This document shows, piece by piece, positions 22,336 through 31,752 of a stretch of DNA of 64,000 bases. Origin of the DNA: Paraflavitalea sp. CAU 1676 (GTDB lineage: Bacteria; Bacteroidota; Bacteroidia; Chitinophagales; Chitinophagaceae); assembly GCF_029223285.1 (NCBI RefSeq), contig NZ_JARHUJ010000001.1, positions 310,001 to 374,000 on the forward strand, read 5' to 3'. The notes under the pieces were generated by a model. It was given only the letters and a program-made list of their open reading frames with translations, ran no database searches and was not told where the DNA came from. Position numbers and translations under genes: made by a program. Positions within the stretch are counted from its first letter, which is position 1. Each line of letters opens with the position of its first letter.

Positions 22336-23577
22336 ATGTCAAACCCCGTCATAAAAGCGGAGCACCTTTCGAAGAAGTTTATTTTGTCGCACGAGACACA
22401 GGAGCGGTATACGTCGCTGCGGGATGTGCTTTCGCGTAAAGCTAAAGGGTTATTGGGGAACGGGAAGAAACCTGCTGGTAGCATAGAAGAGTTTAAGGCG
22501 CTCGATGATGTCAGTTTCGAGATCTATCAAGGCGACCGGGTTGGGATCATTGGCAGAAACGGCGCCGGAAAAAGCACGTTACTGAAAGTGCTGAGCCGAA
22601 TTACTGAACCTTCCAGCGGATCTATAACTATACGTGGCCGTGTTGCTTCTCTTCTTGAGGTTGGAACCGGCTTTCATCCTGAATTGTCGGGGCGTGAAAA
22701 TATCTTTCTCAACGGTGCGATCCTTGGCATGAGCAGAACAGAGATCAGGAAAAAGTTTGATGAGATCGTTGCTTTTGCGGAAGTCGAGAAGTTTCTGGAT
22801 ACTCCGGTGAAGCGCTATAGCAGTGGGATGTATGTACGGCTGGCTTTTGCAGTGGCGGCACATCTCGAGCCGGAAATTCTTATTGTCGACGAAGTGCTGG
22901 CCGTTGGTGATGCCCAGTTTCAGAAGAAATGTCTGGGTAAAATGGAAGATGTGAGTAAGAATGAGGGCCGCACAGTTTTGTTTGTGAGCCATAATATGGG
23001 TGTGATCTCTCAATTGTGCAAAAAGGCGATCCTTTTAAGCAAAGGAAGATTGATCCAAACCGGTGAAACGCGGAAAGTGATAGACAATTATGTATTGAAT
23101 ACCCAGGCCAATTCTAACTCTTACGAAGTAAAGCCTGGTATCGACAAGAATCAAAAGCGGATCTATTTCTCCAGGGTGTCGACCCTGAATACGGACGGCG
23201 TTGCTTGCGAAGACTTCCAGTTTGATCAGAATATCGTTTTAGATATCGGCCTTGTGATCACTCAATATGATCATGCAGCCAAGATATCCTTTACTCTACA
23301 AAATAATAACGGAGACTACCTGTCTACTTTTGTCGAGGACCTGAGCAGGTTTTATAATGGTAAAGAAGAAGCATCATTTAAGATCAAAGTCCCTTCGCAT
23401 GTCATTGCTCCCAACACGTATGCTTTCAGGCTGGCTATTTTTCTACCCCACGGTACTACCTATGACCTGGTTGAAATGATCTGTCCGATAAGGATCCACG
23501 ATTCGGGAACAGATATGGCTATGTTTGAAGGAGCGAATTATGGTAGTTTCTTTCTGAACTACGAGGTGCTTTCTTAA
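22336..23577 (+). CDS. Polysaccharide ABC transporter ATPase with C-terminal domain (Wzt-like)
   Basis: A 413-residue Wzt-type ATPase. The nucleotide-binding domain (about 1-240) has Walker A GRNGAGKSTLLK, signature YSSGMYVRLAF, Walker B ILIVDEVLAVGD and the H-loop (FVSHN). A C-terminal beta-sandwich domain (about 265-410) matches the region that in Wzt proteins recognises the finished polymer's end modification, so the exported glycan probably carries a terminal cap. It follows the permease gene by 5 bp. Confidence 0.93.
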   Translation: MSNPVIKAEHLSKKFILSHETQERYTSLRDVLSRKAKGLLGNGKKPAGSIEEFKALDDVSFEIYQGDRVGIIGRNGAGKSTLLKVLSRITEPSSGSITIRGRVASLLEVGTGFHPELSGRENIFLNGAILGMSRTEIRKKFDEIVAFAEVEKFLDTPVKRYSSGMYVRLAFAVAAHLEPEILIVDEVLAVGDAQFQKKCLGKMEDVSKNEGRTVLFVSHNMGVISQLCKKAILLSKGRLIQTGETRKVIDNYVLNTQANSNSYEVKPGIDKNQKRIYFSRVSTLNTDGVACEDFQFDQNIVLDIGLVITQYDHAAKISFTLQNNNGDYLSTFVEDLSRFYNGKEEASFKIKVPSHVIAPNTYAFRLAIFLPHGTTYDLVEMICPIRIHDSGTDMAMFEGANYGSFFLNYEVLS

Positions 23578-23643
23578 CTTCTGACGGTTCAACCCGATGG
23601 GACCGCTTTTTAGAGGATATAATTGCTGCAAATCGAATAATCA

Positions 23644-24255
23644 ATGGGTTTTCTACGTTCAATTGCAAGGAGAGTAGTCAATGTATTCAGGGCCCCGGTT
23701 CGCCCGGCTTACCTGGATCTTGTTGAGCGAGGCTACCTAAAGGTTGGTAAAGACTGTAACCTGGATGGGGCGAATTTCGTCCTTGTGTGCCAGGAGCCAG
23801 GAACTACTTATATCGAAATTGGAGATAAATGCTGCATCAGAGGGACTTTGATGCTATACCGGCAAACCTCGAGAATTTTCATTGGCAATAATGTATATAT
23901 TGGTCCTGGTACGCTGCTTGAATGTGTTGAGGAGATCAGGATGGGTAATGATATCCTGGTGTCTTTGAATTGCAATATTATTGATACGAATTCCCACTCA
24001 CTTCATTCGGCTGAGCGGCTGGATGATACTATAGACTGGCAGAAAGGACTTGCATTTAAGAACTGGGATGTGGTAAAGTCGAAAAAGGTAATCATTGAAG
24101 ACAAATGTTGGATCGGATTGAGGAGTATCGTCATGAAAGGGGTGACATTGGGTGAGGGTACCGTCGTTGGTGCTGGTTCTGTTATTACCAAGAACACCGA
24201 GCCCTTTTCCATCATGGCGGGGAACCCCGCAGTTTTGGTACGGAAAGGCGATTAA
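23644..24255 (+). CDS. Left-handed beta-helix acyltransferase
   Basis: A 203-residue protein with hexapeptide repeats over residues 30-195 (IGDKCCIRG, IGNNVYIGPG, IEDKCWIGLRSIVMKGVTLGEGTVVGAGS), ending in the usual AGNPAVLVRKG. It probably adds acetyl groups to a sugar of the polymer. It begins 66 bp after wzt and precedes a sugar-nucleotide enzyme by 12 bp. Confidence 0.85.
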   Translation: MGFLRSIARRVVNVFRAPVRPAYLDLVERGYLKVGKDCNLDGANFVLVCQEPGTTYIEIGDKCCIRGTLMLYRQTSRIFIGNNVYIGPGTLLECVEEIRMGNDILVSLNCNIIDTNSHSLHSAERLDDTIDWQKGLAFKNWDVVKSKKVIIEDKCWIGLRSIVMKGVTLGEGTVVGAGSVITKNTEPFSIMAGNPAVLVRKGD

Positions 24256-24267
24256 CTGTTTGATGGA

Positions 24268-25176
24268 ATGAAAATATTAATACTTGGTTCGGAAGGATTC
24301 ATTGGCCGGCATTTAGCCGAGAGTGCTACAAAGCAAGGCTGGTCGGTTGTAGGATGTGACCTTATCGAGGCGGGCGCAACAGCCTACCAGTACCACAAGA
24401 TCTCCCTGCTATCAGCCGACCTGGAGTTGCTGTTTTCGGAGCATGAATATGATTTTTGTATCAATGCGGCTGGCAGTGGTAGTGTTCCTTATTCATTGAC
24501 CCATCCGTTAAGTGATTTTGAAGCTAATGTGTCTTCAGTCATCCATGTTCTGGAGGCCATAAGAAGATCTAATCCTTCCTGCTGTTATCTGCATATTTCC
24601 AGTGCCGCGGTTTACGGCAATCCTGGCCAATTACCCATTAAGGAATCGGATCCGCTGGGACCACTGTCTCCCTATGGTTGGCATAAAAAGATATCAGAAC
24701 AATTGTGCCTCGAATATTTCCAGCAGTTTGGAATTCGATCTGCCATTACGAGGCCTTTTTCTGTATATGGTCCTGGACTGCGAAAGCAATTGTTTTGGGA
24801 TGTTTGTCAGAAGTTATTAAAAGCGCAGGGTTCCCTTGAGCTATGGGGTACCGGCAAGGAGAGCCGTGATTTCATATATGTGGAAGACCTCGTGCAAGCT
24901 ATCTGGAGCATTCTGGAGAAAGGCGAGATGCAGGCAGAGATATATAATGTTGCCACTGGTGTGGAAACCACTATAGAAGATGTTGTGCGTTTGTTTGTTG
25001 AAGCGCTGAAGAAGGACGTCAAGGTGATTTTTAATCAGAAGGTAAGACCTGGTGACCCACTTCATTGGCGGGCGGATATCTCACGGCTATCGGATCTGGG
25101 TTTTAGTCCCCGATTTTCGCTGGGAGGTGGCATCGAGGCAACGGCTAAATGGATTAGCGCGTTTTCTCAACAATAA
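24268..25176 (+). CDS. NAD-dependent epimerase/dehydratase (extended SDR)
   Basis: A 302-residue extended short-chain dehydrogenase. The nucleotide site is ILGSEGFIGRHLA at the N-terminus; the catalytic Tyr-x3-Lys is YGWHK near residue 138 with the Ser of HISSAAVYG upstream; the substrate part shows TRPFSVYGPG and GKESRDFIYVEDL, as in UDP-glucose or UDP-GlcNAc epimerases and related dehydratases. The exact sugar nucleotide cannot be told by eye. It supplies or modifies a precursor for the surrounding glycosyltransferases. Confidence 0.85.
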   Translation: MKILILGSEGFIGRHLAESATKQGWSVVGCDLIEAGATAYQYHKISLLSADLELLFSEHEYDFCINAAGSGSVPYSLTHPLSDFEANVSSVIHVLEAIRRSNPSCCYLHISSAAVYGNPGQLPIKESDPLGPLSPYGWHKKISEQLCLEYFQQFGIRSAITRPFSVYGPGLRKQLFWDVCQKLLKAQGSLELWGTGKESRDFIYVEDLVQAIWSILEKGEMQAEIYNVATGVETTIEDVVRLFVEALKKDVKVIFNQKVRPGDPLHWRADISRLSDLGFSPRFSLGGGIEATAKWISAFSQQ

Positions 25177-25218
25177 ATGTGCTGTAAGTTTTTCAAATGA
25201 TAAGAATCTGGCTGAGAG

Positions 25219-26394
25219 ATGAGTAAACCGGAAATGGTATTTATTTTTCCCAATTGCATGGGCGGCGTTGCGAGCTTTAACCGTAACCTGATCAATTTTA
25301 CCACGCTTAATTCACAGTGCTTTATACGGGTGATTTTATTGGAGCCAGAAGGCGATACCCGACCAAAGTTTACGGATGAGATCAGGGCGGATGAGGTCAT
25401 TCACTTTTCTTATTCGGCTTTGGAAAAGCAATATGACATTTGTTTACGCCTTCTAAAGAATGTTGGAAATAAGCCTGGATGTATTATTACGGATAGCAAT
25501 GTCGTGTTGAACATGGCTGCGATCTTTAATCCCGTCAAGAAGCTTATCTATTTAGTGCACGATTATTTTTACGTGGCAGGGGCACTTCAGTATCAACCAG
25601 TGATTGACGTTGCTGTTGCCCATGCTTCACTGTTTTGTGATATCCTGCTGGCGGCCAGTCCCGATTATCAGGGCAAAGTAAAATACCTTTCATATGGTGT
25701 TGAGCTGCCCCGGCAATCCATAAAAAAGCAAGCCGGACCTGCCTTGAAACTAATTTTCCTTGGCAGGCTGGTGGAAGAAAAAGGGGTTAAGCTGTTGAAG
25801 GAAATTGATGCTTTGCTGTCCGAAAGGAATGTGCCTGTTGAGTGGACAATTGTGGGTAAGGGTCCCTTGCTGGGCGAGTTAAAGCAGTCATGGAGCCAGA
25901 ATACCAATGTCGAATTTGTTCAGGCGGCGGATACCGCTTCGGTGTATGCTATTTTAGAGCACCAGGATATTCTTGTTTTCCCTTCGTGGTTTGAAGGAAC
26001 TCCGGTGTCTATCATGGAAGCGCTTTCGCGAGGAGTTGTACCAGTGGTGTCTAATCTACCTGGAGGTACGCGTGACATGGTAACAGAAGATGTGGGTATG
26101 CTTTGTACAGTCAAGGATGCGGCGGCCTATGCCGATGCCATAAGTTTTTTACACAGTAACCGTGACGCCCTGTCGAATATGCAGTCAGCCTGCCTGGATG
26201 CCTGCGGTGTGCGATTTGATATCAGGAAGGCTTCGGACACCTATTTTAACTTTTTCCTCGAGCAGGCTGCACGCACGCCCAGTTCGAAACAGACTGCTCA
26301 GTTGATACAATTGTCCAGGTTGGATAAATCATTCCTGCCGGGCTGGGCTGTTTATAATTTCAGGAAGTTCAGGCGTTATCTCTTTCAAAAATAG
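25219..26394 (+). CDS. Glycosyltransferase family 4
   Basis: A 391-residue GT-B glycosyltransferase. The C-terminal GT4 domain (about 175-345) has KLIFLGRLVEEKGVKLL, TIVGKGPLL and the nucleotide-sugar binding ending FPSWFEGTPVSIMEALSRGVVPVVSN with its EX7E motif. The N-terminal acceptor domain is variable. It is cytoplasmic and builds the polymer's repeat unit. Donor and linkage unknown. Confidence 0.88.
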   Translation: MSKPEMVFIFPNCMGGVASFNRNLINFTTLNSQCFIRVILLEPEGDTRPKFTDEIRADEVIHFSYSALEKQYDICLRLLKNVGNKPGCIITDSNVVLNMAAIFNPVKKLIYLVHDYFYVAGALQYQPVIDVAVAHASLFCDILLAASPDYQGKVKYLSYGVELPRQSIKKQAGPALKLIFLGRLVEEKGVKLLKEIDALLSERNVPVEWTIVGKGPLLGELKQSWSQNTNVEFVQAADTASVYAILEHQDILVFPSWFEGTPVSIMEALSRGVVPVVSNLPGGTRDMVTEDVGMLCTVKDAAAYADAISFLHSNRDALSNMQSACLDACGVRFDIRKASDTYFNFFLEQAARTPSSKQTAQLIQLSRLDKSFLPGWAVYNFRKFRRYLFQK

Positions 26395-26396
26395 GT

Positions 26397-27236
26397 ATGA
26401 ATACTCCACTTGTTAGTGTTTTGATGACCTCATATAACCGGGAGAAGTATATAGCGTATGCTATTGAAAGTGTATTGGCTTCGACTTACAGTCACTTTGA
26501 GTTGATCATCACAGACGATGGATCGAAGGACCGGACTGTAGAGATCGCCCGCAAGTATGCCCAGCAGGATGAAAGGGTTAAAGTGTTCCTCAATGAAAAG
26601 AACCTGGGCGATTATCCCAACCGGAACAAGGCGGCGAGTTATGCAAGTGGGAAGTACCTCAAATATGTGGACGCGGACGATTATATATATCCAAGGGGGT
26701 TGGAAATCCTGGTTGAAATGATGGAGCAGTTTCCTGAAGCTGGTTGGGGGTTGTGTTCGCTCGATCAGTATGTGGGCAAACCGTTCCCTTTTATGCTTTC
26801 TCCTTCGGAGGCCTATTTGTTCAATTACAAAGGGCCAGGTTTATTTCATAAGGCGCCTCTCTCTTCCATCATAAGAAGGGATGTATTTGAGCAGGTAGGT
26901 GGATTTAATCCTATCCGCATGGCAGGAGATTTCGATATGTGGAACCGGCTTGCCAGGTATTTCCCGGTGGTGTTGATGCCACAAGGAATTGTCTGGTACC
27001 GCGAACATGGCGAGCAGGAAGTTAAGTACTATCGCCAATTTATAAAGATCTATGAGTCATTAAAGATCGAGCATTTGCGAAGTAGAGACCTTCCTCTGGA
27101 ATCTTCCATCGCCAATGAATTGATGAATGCAGAGAAAAAGCGGTTGATGAAGGGTGTTTTAGGTGCAATGATCCGATTGAGGCCAGCTGCTTTCAAAGAT
27201 AATCTTGTCAGAATTCGCCAGTACTATGCTCGATAA
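26397..27236 (+). CDS. Glycosyltransferase family 2
   Basis: A 279-residue GT-A enzyme opening LVSVLMTSYNREKYIAYAIESVLASTYSHFELIITDDGSKD; the metal-binding DxD-like motif is VDADDYI near residue 95, and a GGFNPIRMAGDFDMWNRLA segment closes the catalytic domain. It starts 2 bp after the upstream glycosyltransferase stop and overlaps the next gene by 11 bp, showing tight operon packing. Confidence 0.9.
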   Translation: MNTPLVSVLMTSYNREKYIAYAIESVLASTYSHFELIITDDGSKDRTVEIARKYAQQDERVKVFLNEKNLGDYPNRNKAASYASGKYLKYVDADDYIYPRGLEILVEMMEQFPEAGWGLCSLDQYVGKPFPFMLSPSEAYLFNYKGPGLFHKAPLSSIIRRDVFEQVGGFNPIRMAGDFDMWNRLARYFPVVLMPQGIVWYREHGEQEVKYYRQFIKIYESLKIEHLRSRDLPLESSIANELMNAEKKRLMKGVLGAMIRLRPAAFKDNLVRIRQYYAR

Positions 27237-27873
27237 GCTAAAGTATTTTCTACAAAGGCCACTGCAGTTGCCCATTGTGTTGATCACGAAGCTGCCTTAT
27301 TTCAAGTTCATTCATGAAACCCTGGATTACCAGGGACGTGTAAATTTTGAATTTTGGTTTAAGCAGAAAGTGTTGAACCTGGGTGGTAACCGAAAGGCTT
27401 ATTGGCCGGTACACTGGACAAGTGAGGTATATGATGTAGAGAATATCCTGGTAGGGGTTGATGCCTATCCCGGCATCATGAAAGGCTGCTATATTACTGG
27501 TAAAGGAGGTCTCGAGATAGGAGATTATACGCAGATTGCTCCGAATGTTGTCATTGTCACCTCCAATCACGATGTGTATGACAGTCGTAAATCGTTAACC
27601 GCGCCGGTAAAGATCGGCCGGTATTGCTGGCTGGGGGCAGGTGCCAAGATCATGCCGGGCGTTGAGTTGGGTGACTGGACCATTGTGGGCGCAGGAGCTG
27701 TCGTAACAAAGTCGTTTGCGGGAGGGTATTGTGTCATTGGTGGTGTGCCCGCACAAAAGATCAAAGACCTTGAACGGGAAAAATGTATTCCATTTAATGC
27801 TTCACAAGCATACAATGGCTATATAAAATCTGATAGGTTTCAAGCCTATAGAAAGAAAAATCTTACAATATGA
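27226..27873 (+). CDS. Hexapeptide acyltransferase
   Basis: A 215-residue protein with left-handed beta-helix repeats (IGDYTQIAPNVVIVTSNHD, IGRYCWLGAGAKIMPGVELGDWTIVGAGAVVT) and the end IGGVPAQKIKDL. The His in TSNHD fits the acetyltransferase active site. I use ATG 27226, overlapping the preceding gene by 11 bp; an upstream TTG at 27205 adds only seven residues. Probably O- or N-acetylates a sugar. Confidence 0.87.
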   Translation: MLDKLKYFLQRPLQLPIVLITKLPYFKFIHETLDYQGRVNFEFWFKQKVLNLGGNRKAYWPVHWTSEVYDVENILVGVDAYPGIMKGCYITGKGGLEIGDYTQIAPNVVIVTSNHDVYDSRKSLTAPVKIGRYCWLGAGAKIMPGVELGDWTIVGAGAVVTKSFAGGYCVIGGVPAQKIKDLEREKCIPFNASQAYNGYIKSDRFQAYRKKNLTI

Positions 27874-29012
27874 AGCAGGCGGTAAGGGATTATAAACAAT
27901 GTACGATTTCTGTAATGGATACCATTGCAGACCCCGACATAAGTTTCGACAAAAATGGAATTTCAAATTACTATTACGAATACAAGGCAGCCGAAAAGGA
28001 ACGAGTTTTTACCGGTGATGAAGGTAAGAAGCGTTTGGAAACGCTGATCAATACGATCATCGATGAAGGAAAGGGAAAACCCTATGATTGTATCGTTGGC
28101 CTGAGCGGTGGTGTCGATAGCTCATATGTTGCCTATAAAGCCAAAGAATACGGATTGCGTCCATTGACAGTTCATTTCGACAATGGCTGGAATTCGGAAT
28201 TGTCGGTCATGAATATCGAGAATATTGTCAATAAATTGGGGTTTGACCTGCATACGCTGGTGGTTGATTGGGAAGAGTTCAAAGACCTGCAACTGGCTTA
28301 CCTGAAGGCTTCTGTAGTGGATATTGAAGTGGCTACCGATCATGCAATCTCAGCTACCTTGTTCAAGCTCGCGAAAGAACATAAGATAAAACATATCTTA
28401 AGCGGATCGAACGTATCTACCGAATGCATAATGCCCAAAAGTTGGATATTCAACAAGGGCGACCATGCGAATTTGCTCGATATTCATAAACATTACGGGA
28501 CAAGGCCGCTAAAAACATATCCTATTTTTGATGCCTATCTCAAAAGGTATTGTCATCACGTACTAAAAGCCCGTTGGGTATCATTCCTGAATTACATTCC
28601 TTACAATAAGAAAGAAGTAAAGCAAACCATTACCCGTGAACTTGGCTGGCGTGATTATGGGGGCAAGCACTATGAATCTATCTTCACCAAATTTTACCAG
28701 GCTTATATCCTGCCTGAGAAATTCAAGGTGGACAAGAGAAAGCCACACCTCACCAATCTTATCCTATCGGGCCAGATCTCAAAAGAAGAAGCTTTGGCCG
28801 AATTAAAGCTGCCCTTGTACCCTGAAGCTGATTTCAAGAATGACTATGAATTTGTGTTGAAAAAATTCGGGTTCACTCCAGATCAGTTTGAGTCGATCAT
28901 GAAGTTGCCTCCCAGGAAACATACTGACTTTAAAACTGAGACATCACTCTATACCACTTATCCTGCGTTGAAGATTGTAAGACCCCTCATAAAACTCATC
29001 AAGGGCGAATAA
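27870..29012 (+). CDS. WbpG/PseA-like N-acetyl sugar amidotransferase
   Basis: A 380-residue ATP-pyrophosphatase-type amidotransferase, like WbpG of Pseudomonas and PseA/LegX-type enzymes that turn an acetamido or carboxyl group into an amidine or amide using ammonia from HisH/HisF-like partners. The PP-loop is VGLSGGVDSSYVA near residue 80. The N-terminal VMDTIADPDISFDKNGIS matches the family, but the usual zinc Cys pairs are mostly gone: CxxC reads CTIS and the later CxxC reads SNYY. Partners are encoded at 31135-32492 after two unrelated genes. Start overlaps the previous gene by 4 bp. Confidence 0.88.
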   Translation: MKQAVRDYKQCTISVMDTIADPDISFDKNGISNYYYEYKAAEKERVFTGDEGKKRLETLINTIIDEGKGKPYDCIVGLSGGVDSSYVAYKAKEYGLRPLTVHFDNGWNSELSVMNIENIVNKLGFDLHTLVVDWEEFKDLQLAYLKASVVDIEVATDHAISATLFKLAKEHKIKHILSGSNVSTECIMPKSWIFNKGDHANLLDIHKHYGTRPLKTYPIFDAYLKRYCHHVLKARWVSFLNYIPYNKKEVKQTITRELGWRDYGGKHYESIFTKFYQAYILPEKFKVDKRKPHLTNLILSGQISKEEALAELKLPLYPEADFKNDYEFVLKKFGFTPDQFESIMKLPPRKHTDFKTETSLYTTYPALKIVRPLIKLIKGE

Positions 29013-30214
29013 TGAAAAGTGGTTTGAAGCATTCGCTGAAGCGCACCATTATCGGTATCAGCAACGGACTGAATATCAGTTCGAGATATTTTGGCGCTCC
29101 AAAAGGATGGATTGGCGCGAAAGACTGGATTGCGAAACACGCAGATATGCCGGGGGCCGCTTTTACTGAAGTTTTTCCGGGGCGGGAGCAATCGCACGGC
29201 CTTCCTGTTACATTGGATGATACGGTACATCAGATATTTTCAAATAATGCCAACTGGCTGCAGCCGGCTGCTTTCGTTGCCAGCATCCCCAAAGGCAGGG
29301 CATGGGGCCGTAATGGTGCTGTGATTACCTGCGATGATCTGCTCATTGGAGATGTTTCCAGAGAGTTTGGGAAGTACGGCGGCGTATTCAATGAGGAACA
29401 CAGTATTTTCCAGCAGGTAAAGCTGGCAGGTATCAGGAAAGTAAATGGCACTGTTGCAGTGGTGGCTGCGCCGGGCAGCACTAATTATCACCATTGGCTG
29501 TATGATACGTTACCTCGTATCGGGTTGCTAAAAAGTGCCGGTTTGTTTGATAAGGTTGACTATTTTGTTATTGACTACAGGGAACTTCCTTTTCAAAAGG
29601 AAAGTCTACGGGCCGTGGGTATTGATCCTGCCAGGGTAATAGCCTGCAATGATCACTGGAAATTTCATATTGAAGCAGATCTGTTGATTGTGCCTTCCCT
29701 GCCTGCTCAACTGGGTACTATTTGTGAGTGGACTACCCAATTCTTGCGTAGCACGTTTCTGAAAAATGATCATACAGCGCCTGGTACAAACTATAATATT
29801 TACTTAAGCCGAAAGAAAGCGCCCACCCGGAAACTCATCAATGAGGGGGCATTTTTTGAAGAAGTATTGAAGCCACTTAATTTCATAGAGTTTTTTGCGG
29901 AAGATCATTCCATCAGTGAAACGGCCAGGTATTTTGCCAATGCCCAACATGTTGTTGGCGTTCATGGAAGCGGATTTGCCAACCTGGTGTTTTGCAGTTC
30001 CCAAACAAAGGTTATAGATATTGTAGCTCCAAGACATATAGACGCTTACTATTGGCTACTAACCGATTATACGGCCTCCAGATACGGCTATATTTTTGGC
30101 GCCGGCAACAGGGCCCATGAACAAGAAGACCTTGTACAAAACAAGGTAGATCAAGACATTGAACTAGATATCTCCCAATTCAAAGCATTGATGCAATTAA
30201 TGCAAATCCATTAA
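29012..30214 (+). CDS. Glycosyltransferase family 61
   Basis: A 400-residue GT61 (DUF563) enzyme: GSTNYHHWLYDTLPRIGLL near residue 155, YLSRKKAPTRKLINE near 268, and the closing VVGVHGSGFANLVFCSS near 312. Family members transfer pentoses, GlcNAc or related sugars in plants, animals and bacteria. It overlaps the WbpG-like gene by one base and separates it from its HisH/HisF partners. Confidence 0.85.
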   Translation: MKSGLKHSLKRTIIGISNGLNISSRYFGAPKGWIGAKDWIAKHADMPGAAFTEVFPGREQSHGLPVTLDDTVHQIFSNNANWLQPAAFVASIPKGRAWGRNGAVITCDDLLIGDVSREFGKYGGVFNEEHSIFQQVKLAGIRKVNGTVAVVAAPGSTNYHHWLYDTLPRIGLLKSAGLFDKVDYFVIDYRELPFQKESLRAVGIDPARVIACNDHWKFHIEADLLIVPSLPAQLGTICEWTTQFLRSTFLKNDHTAPGTNYNIYLSRKKAPTRKLINEGAFFEEVLKPLNFIEFFAEDHSISETARYFANAQHVVGVHGSGFANLVFCSSQTKVIDIVAPRHIDAYYWLLTDYTASRYGYIFGAGNRAHEQEDLVQNKVDQDIELDISQFKALMQLMQIH

Positions 30215-30215
30215 G

Positions 30216-31100
30216 ATGAATAAATTACAAATGCACTTTCAAAGCCTGTCCAAATTTGGGTTTGCCAAAGGACTTAAAGTAGCTACGGGTGTAATGTTCC
30301 GGAAGGCAACCAACCTTTTTTCTCCGTATGAACTAATTGCAAAGACGACTTTCGATATGTTGCTGGCCCAGGGCGCCGATGTCAGAAAGAAAGGAGACTT
30401 AATCGATATTGCCTTTAAGCCTGAATACGCTGCAAAGCCTGTTCATTTTCATATTCGTCCGGCTGCAACGGACATTGTCATTTTCAATGAAGTTTTACGG
30501 CATGAAAGTTACAAGCCCGCTATCGAGCTTCAAAAAAGGCTGAATCTGAAAGTTGAATACATCATAGACGCCGGTGCCAATGTGGGCTCGGCTACTGTTT
30601 ATTTCAAAACCTATTACCCTGCTTCAAAAATAGTGGCTGTTGAGCCTGCCGACTCGAATGCTGCAGTGTTGCAGGCAACCATTGCCGCCAACGGTTATAC
30701 CGATGTCAAATTATTTAAAGGGGCTTTGTGGAATAAGAACGAAAAGCTGGCGATGAAAGATTTTTTCAGGGGGGATCGTGAAAAAGAACTGTCCTTTTAT
30801 GTTGAAGAAGCGGAACCTGCAGCTGCCAGCGACTCCTATGTAGAAGGTGCGACCATTGAGCATTTAATGGAACTGTATCAATTTCCCCGGATCGATATCC
30901 TGAAGATCGACATAGAAGGGGCTGAAACGAAGATCTTTACCAGCCCCGACCAATACTTGCCACTTTTATCGAAAGTGGGTATCCTGGCTATTGAAATACA
31001 TGAAGAGGTTTTTGATAAATGGAAGTTTGTCAATGAGTTGGAGCAAGCTGGTTACAGCCAGATCAATATCGGCGAGATATTGTACGTTTATAAGCGATAA
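30216..31100 (+). CDS. FkbM-family methyltransferase
   Basis: A 294-residue SAM-dependent methyltransferase with motif I IIDAGANVGSATVYF near residue 112, acidic loop VAVEPADSN, and IDILKIDIEGAE near 230, typical of the FkbM family that O-methylates sugars and other hydroxyls. It probably decorates the exopolysaccharide; a methyl cap could also be the end mark recognised by the Wzt C-terminal domain (inference). Confidence 0.88.
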   Translation: MNKLQMHFQSLSKFGFAKGLKVATGVMFRKATNLFSPYELIAKTTFDMLLAQGADVRKKGDLIDIAFKPEYAAKPVHFHIRPAATDIVIFNEVLRHESYKPAIELQKRLNLKVEYIIDAGANVGSATVYFKTYYPASKIVAVEPADSNAAVLQATIAANGYTDVKLFKGALWNKNEKLAMKDFFRGDREKELSFYVEEAEPAAASDSYVEGATIEHLMELYQFPRIDILKIDIEGAETKIFTSPDQYLPLLSKVGILAIEIHEEVFDKWKFVNELEQAGYSQINIGEILYVYKR

Positions 31101-31134
31101 GAATTGGGCATTTTGTTGATCTTATTCCTATAAC

Positions 31135-31752
31135 ATGAATGCGATCGTTAACTATGGTTTGGGAAATCTTACCTCAATTCTGAATATGCACAGGAGGTTG
31201 GGCATTCCCGCAGTCATCACGAGTCAGCCCGAAGAGATTCGTGGAGCCGACAGAATCCTGATCCCGGGGGTAGGCCATTTTAAAAAAGGCATGGACAATC
31301 TGCATCAGTCGGGACTAAAAACCCTGCTGGACGAGCTTGTACTAGGGCAAAAGAAACCCGTTTTGGGCATTTGCCTGGGTGCGCAACTGCTCACGAAACA
31401 TAGCGAAGAAGGCGATGTCGATGGGCTTGGTTGGGTGGATGCAGTTACAATACGATTTGATCAATCTAAACTGAATGGTCGAAAAGTGCCTCATATGGGC
31501 TGGAATGATGTGAAGCTGGTAGATAAGAACCCACTTTGGGAAGGATTGCAGGATGAACCCCGGTTCTATCATGTGCATTCTTACCATTTCCAGTTTGAGC
31601 GGCAGGAAGAAATAAGCGCTACAGCTACCTACGGATACGAATTCGCGACAGCTTTCAGAAAAGGCAATATTTATGGTACGCAGTTTCACCCCGAAAAAAG
31701 TCATAAGTTCGGGATGAAGGTGCTGGAAAACTTTTCACACCTTAGTCAATGA
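31135..31752 (+). CDS. hisH: HisH-like glutaminase subunit
   Basis: A 205-residue class I glutamine amidotransferase of the imidazole glycerol phosphate synthase type. The nucleophile is Cys in LGICLGAQLL near residue 80 and the His-Glu pair is in TQFHPEKSH. It splits glutamine and hands ammonia to the HisF-like partner, whose gene overlaps by 4 bp. Sitting in a polysaccharide locus with a WbpG-like enzyme and no other his genes, it should serve sugar amidation rather than histidine synthesis. Confidence 0.9.
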   Translation: MNAIVNYGLGNLTSILNMHRRLGIPAVITSQPEEIRGADRILIPGVGHFKKGMDNLHQSGLKTLLDELVLGQKKPVLGICLGAQLLTKHSEEGDVDGLGWVDAVTIRFDQSKLNGRKVPHMGWNDVKLVDKNPLWEGLQDEPRFYHVHSYHFQFERQEEISATATYGYEFATAFRKGNIYGTQFHPEKSHKFGMKVLENFSHLSQ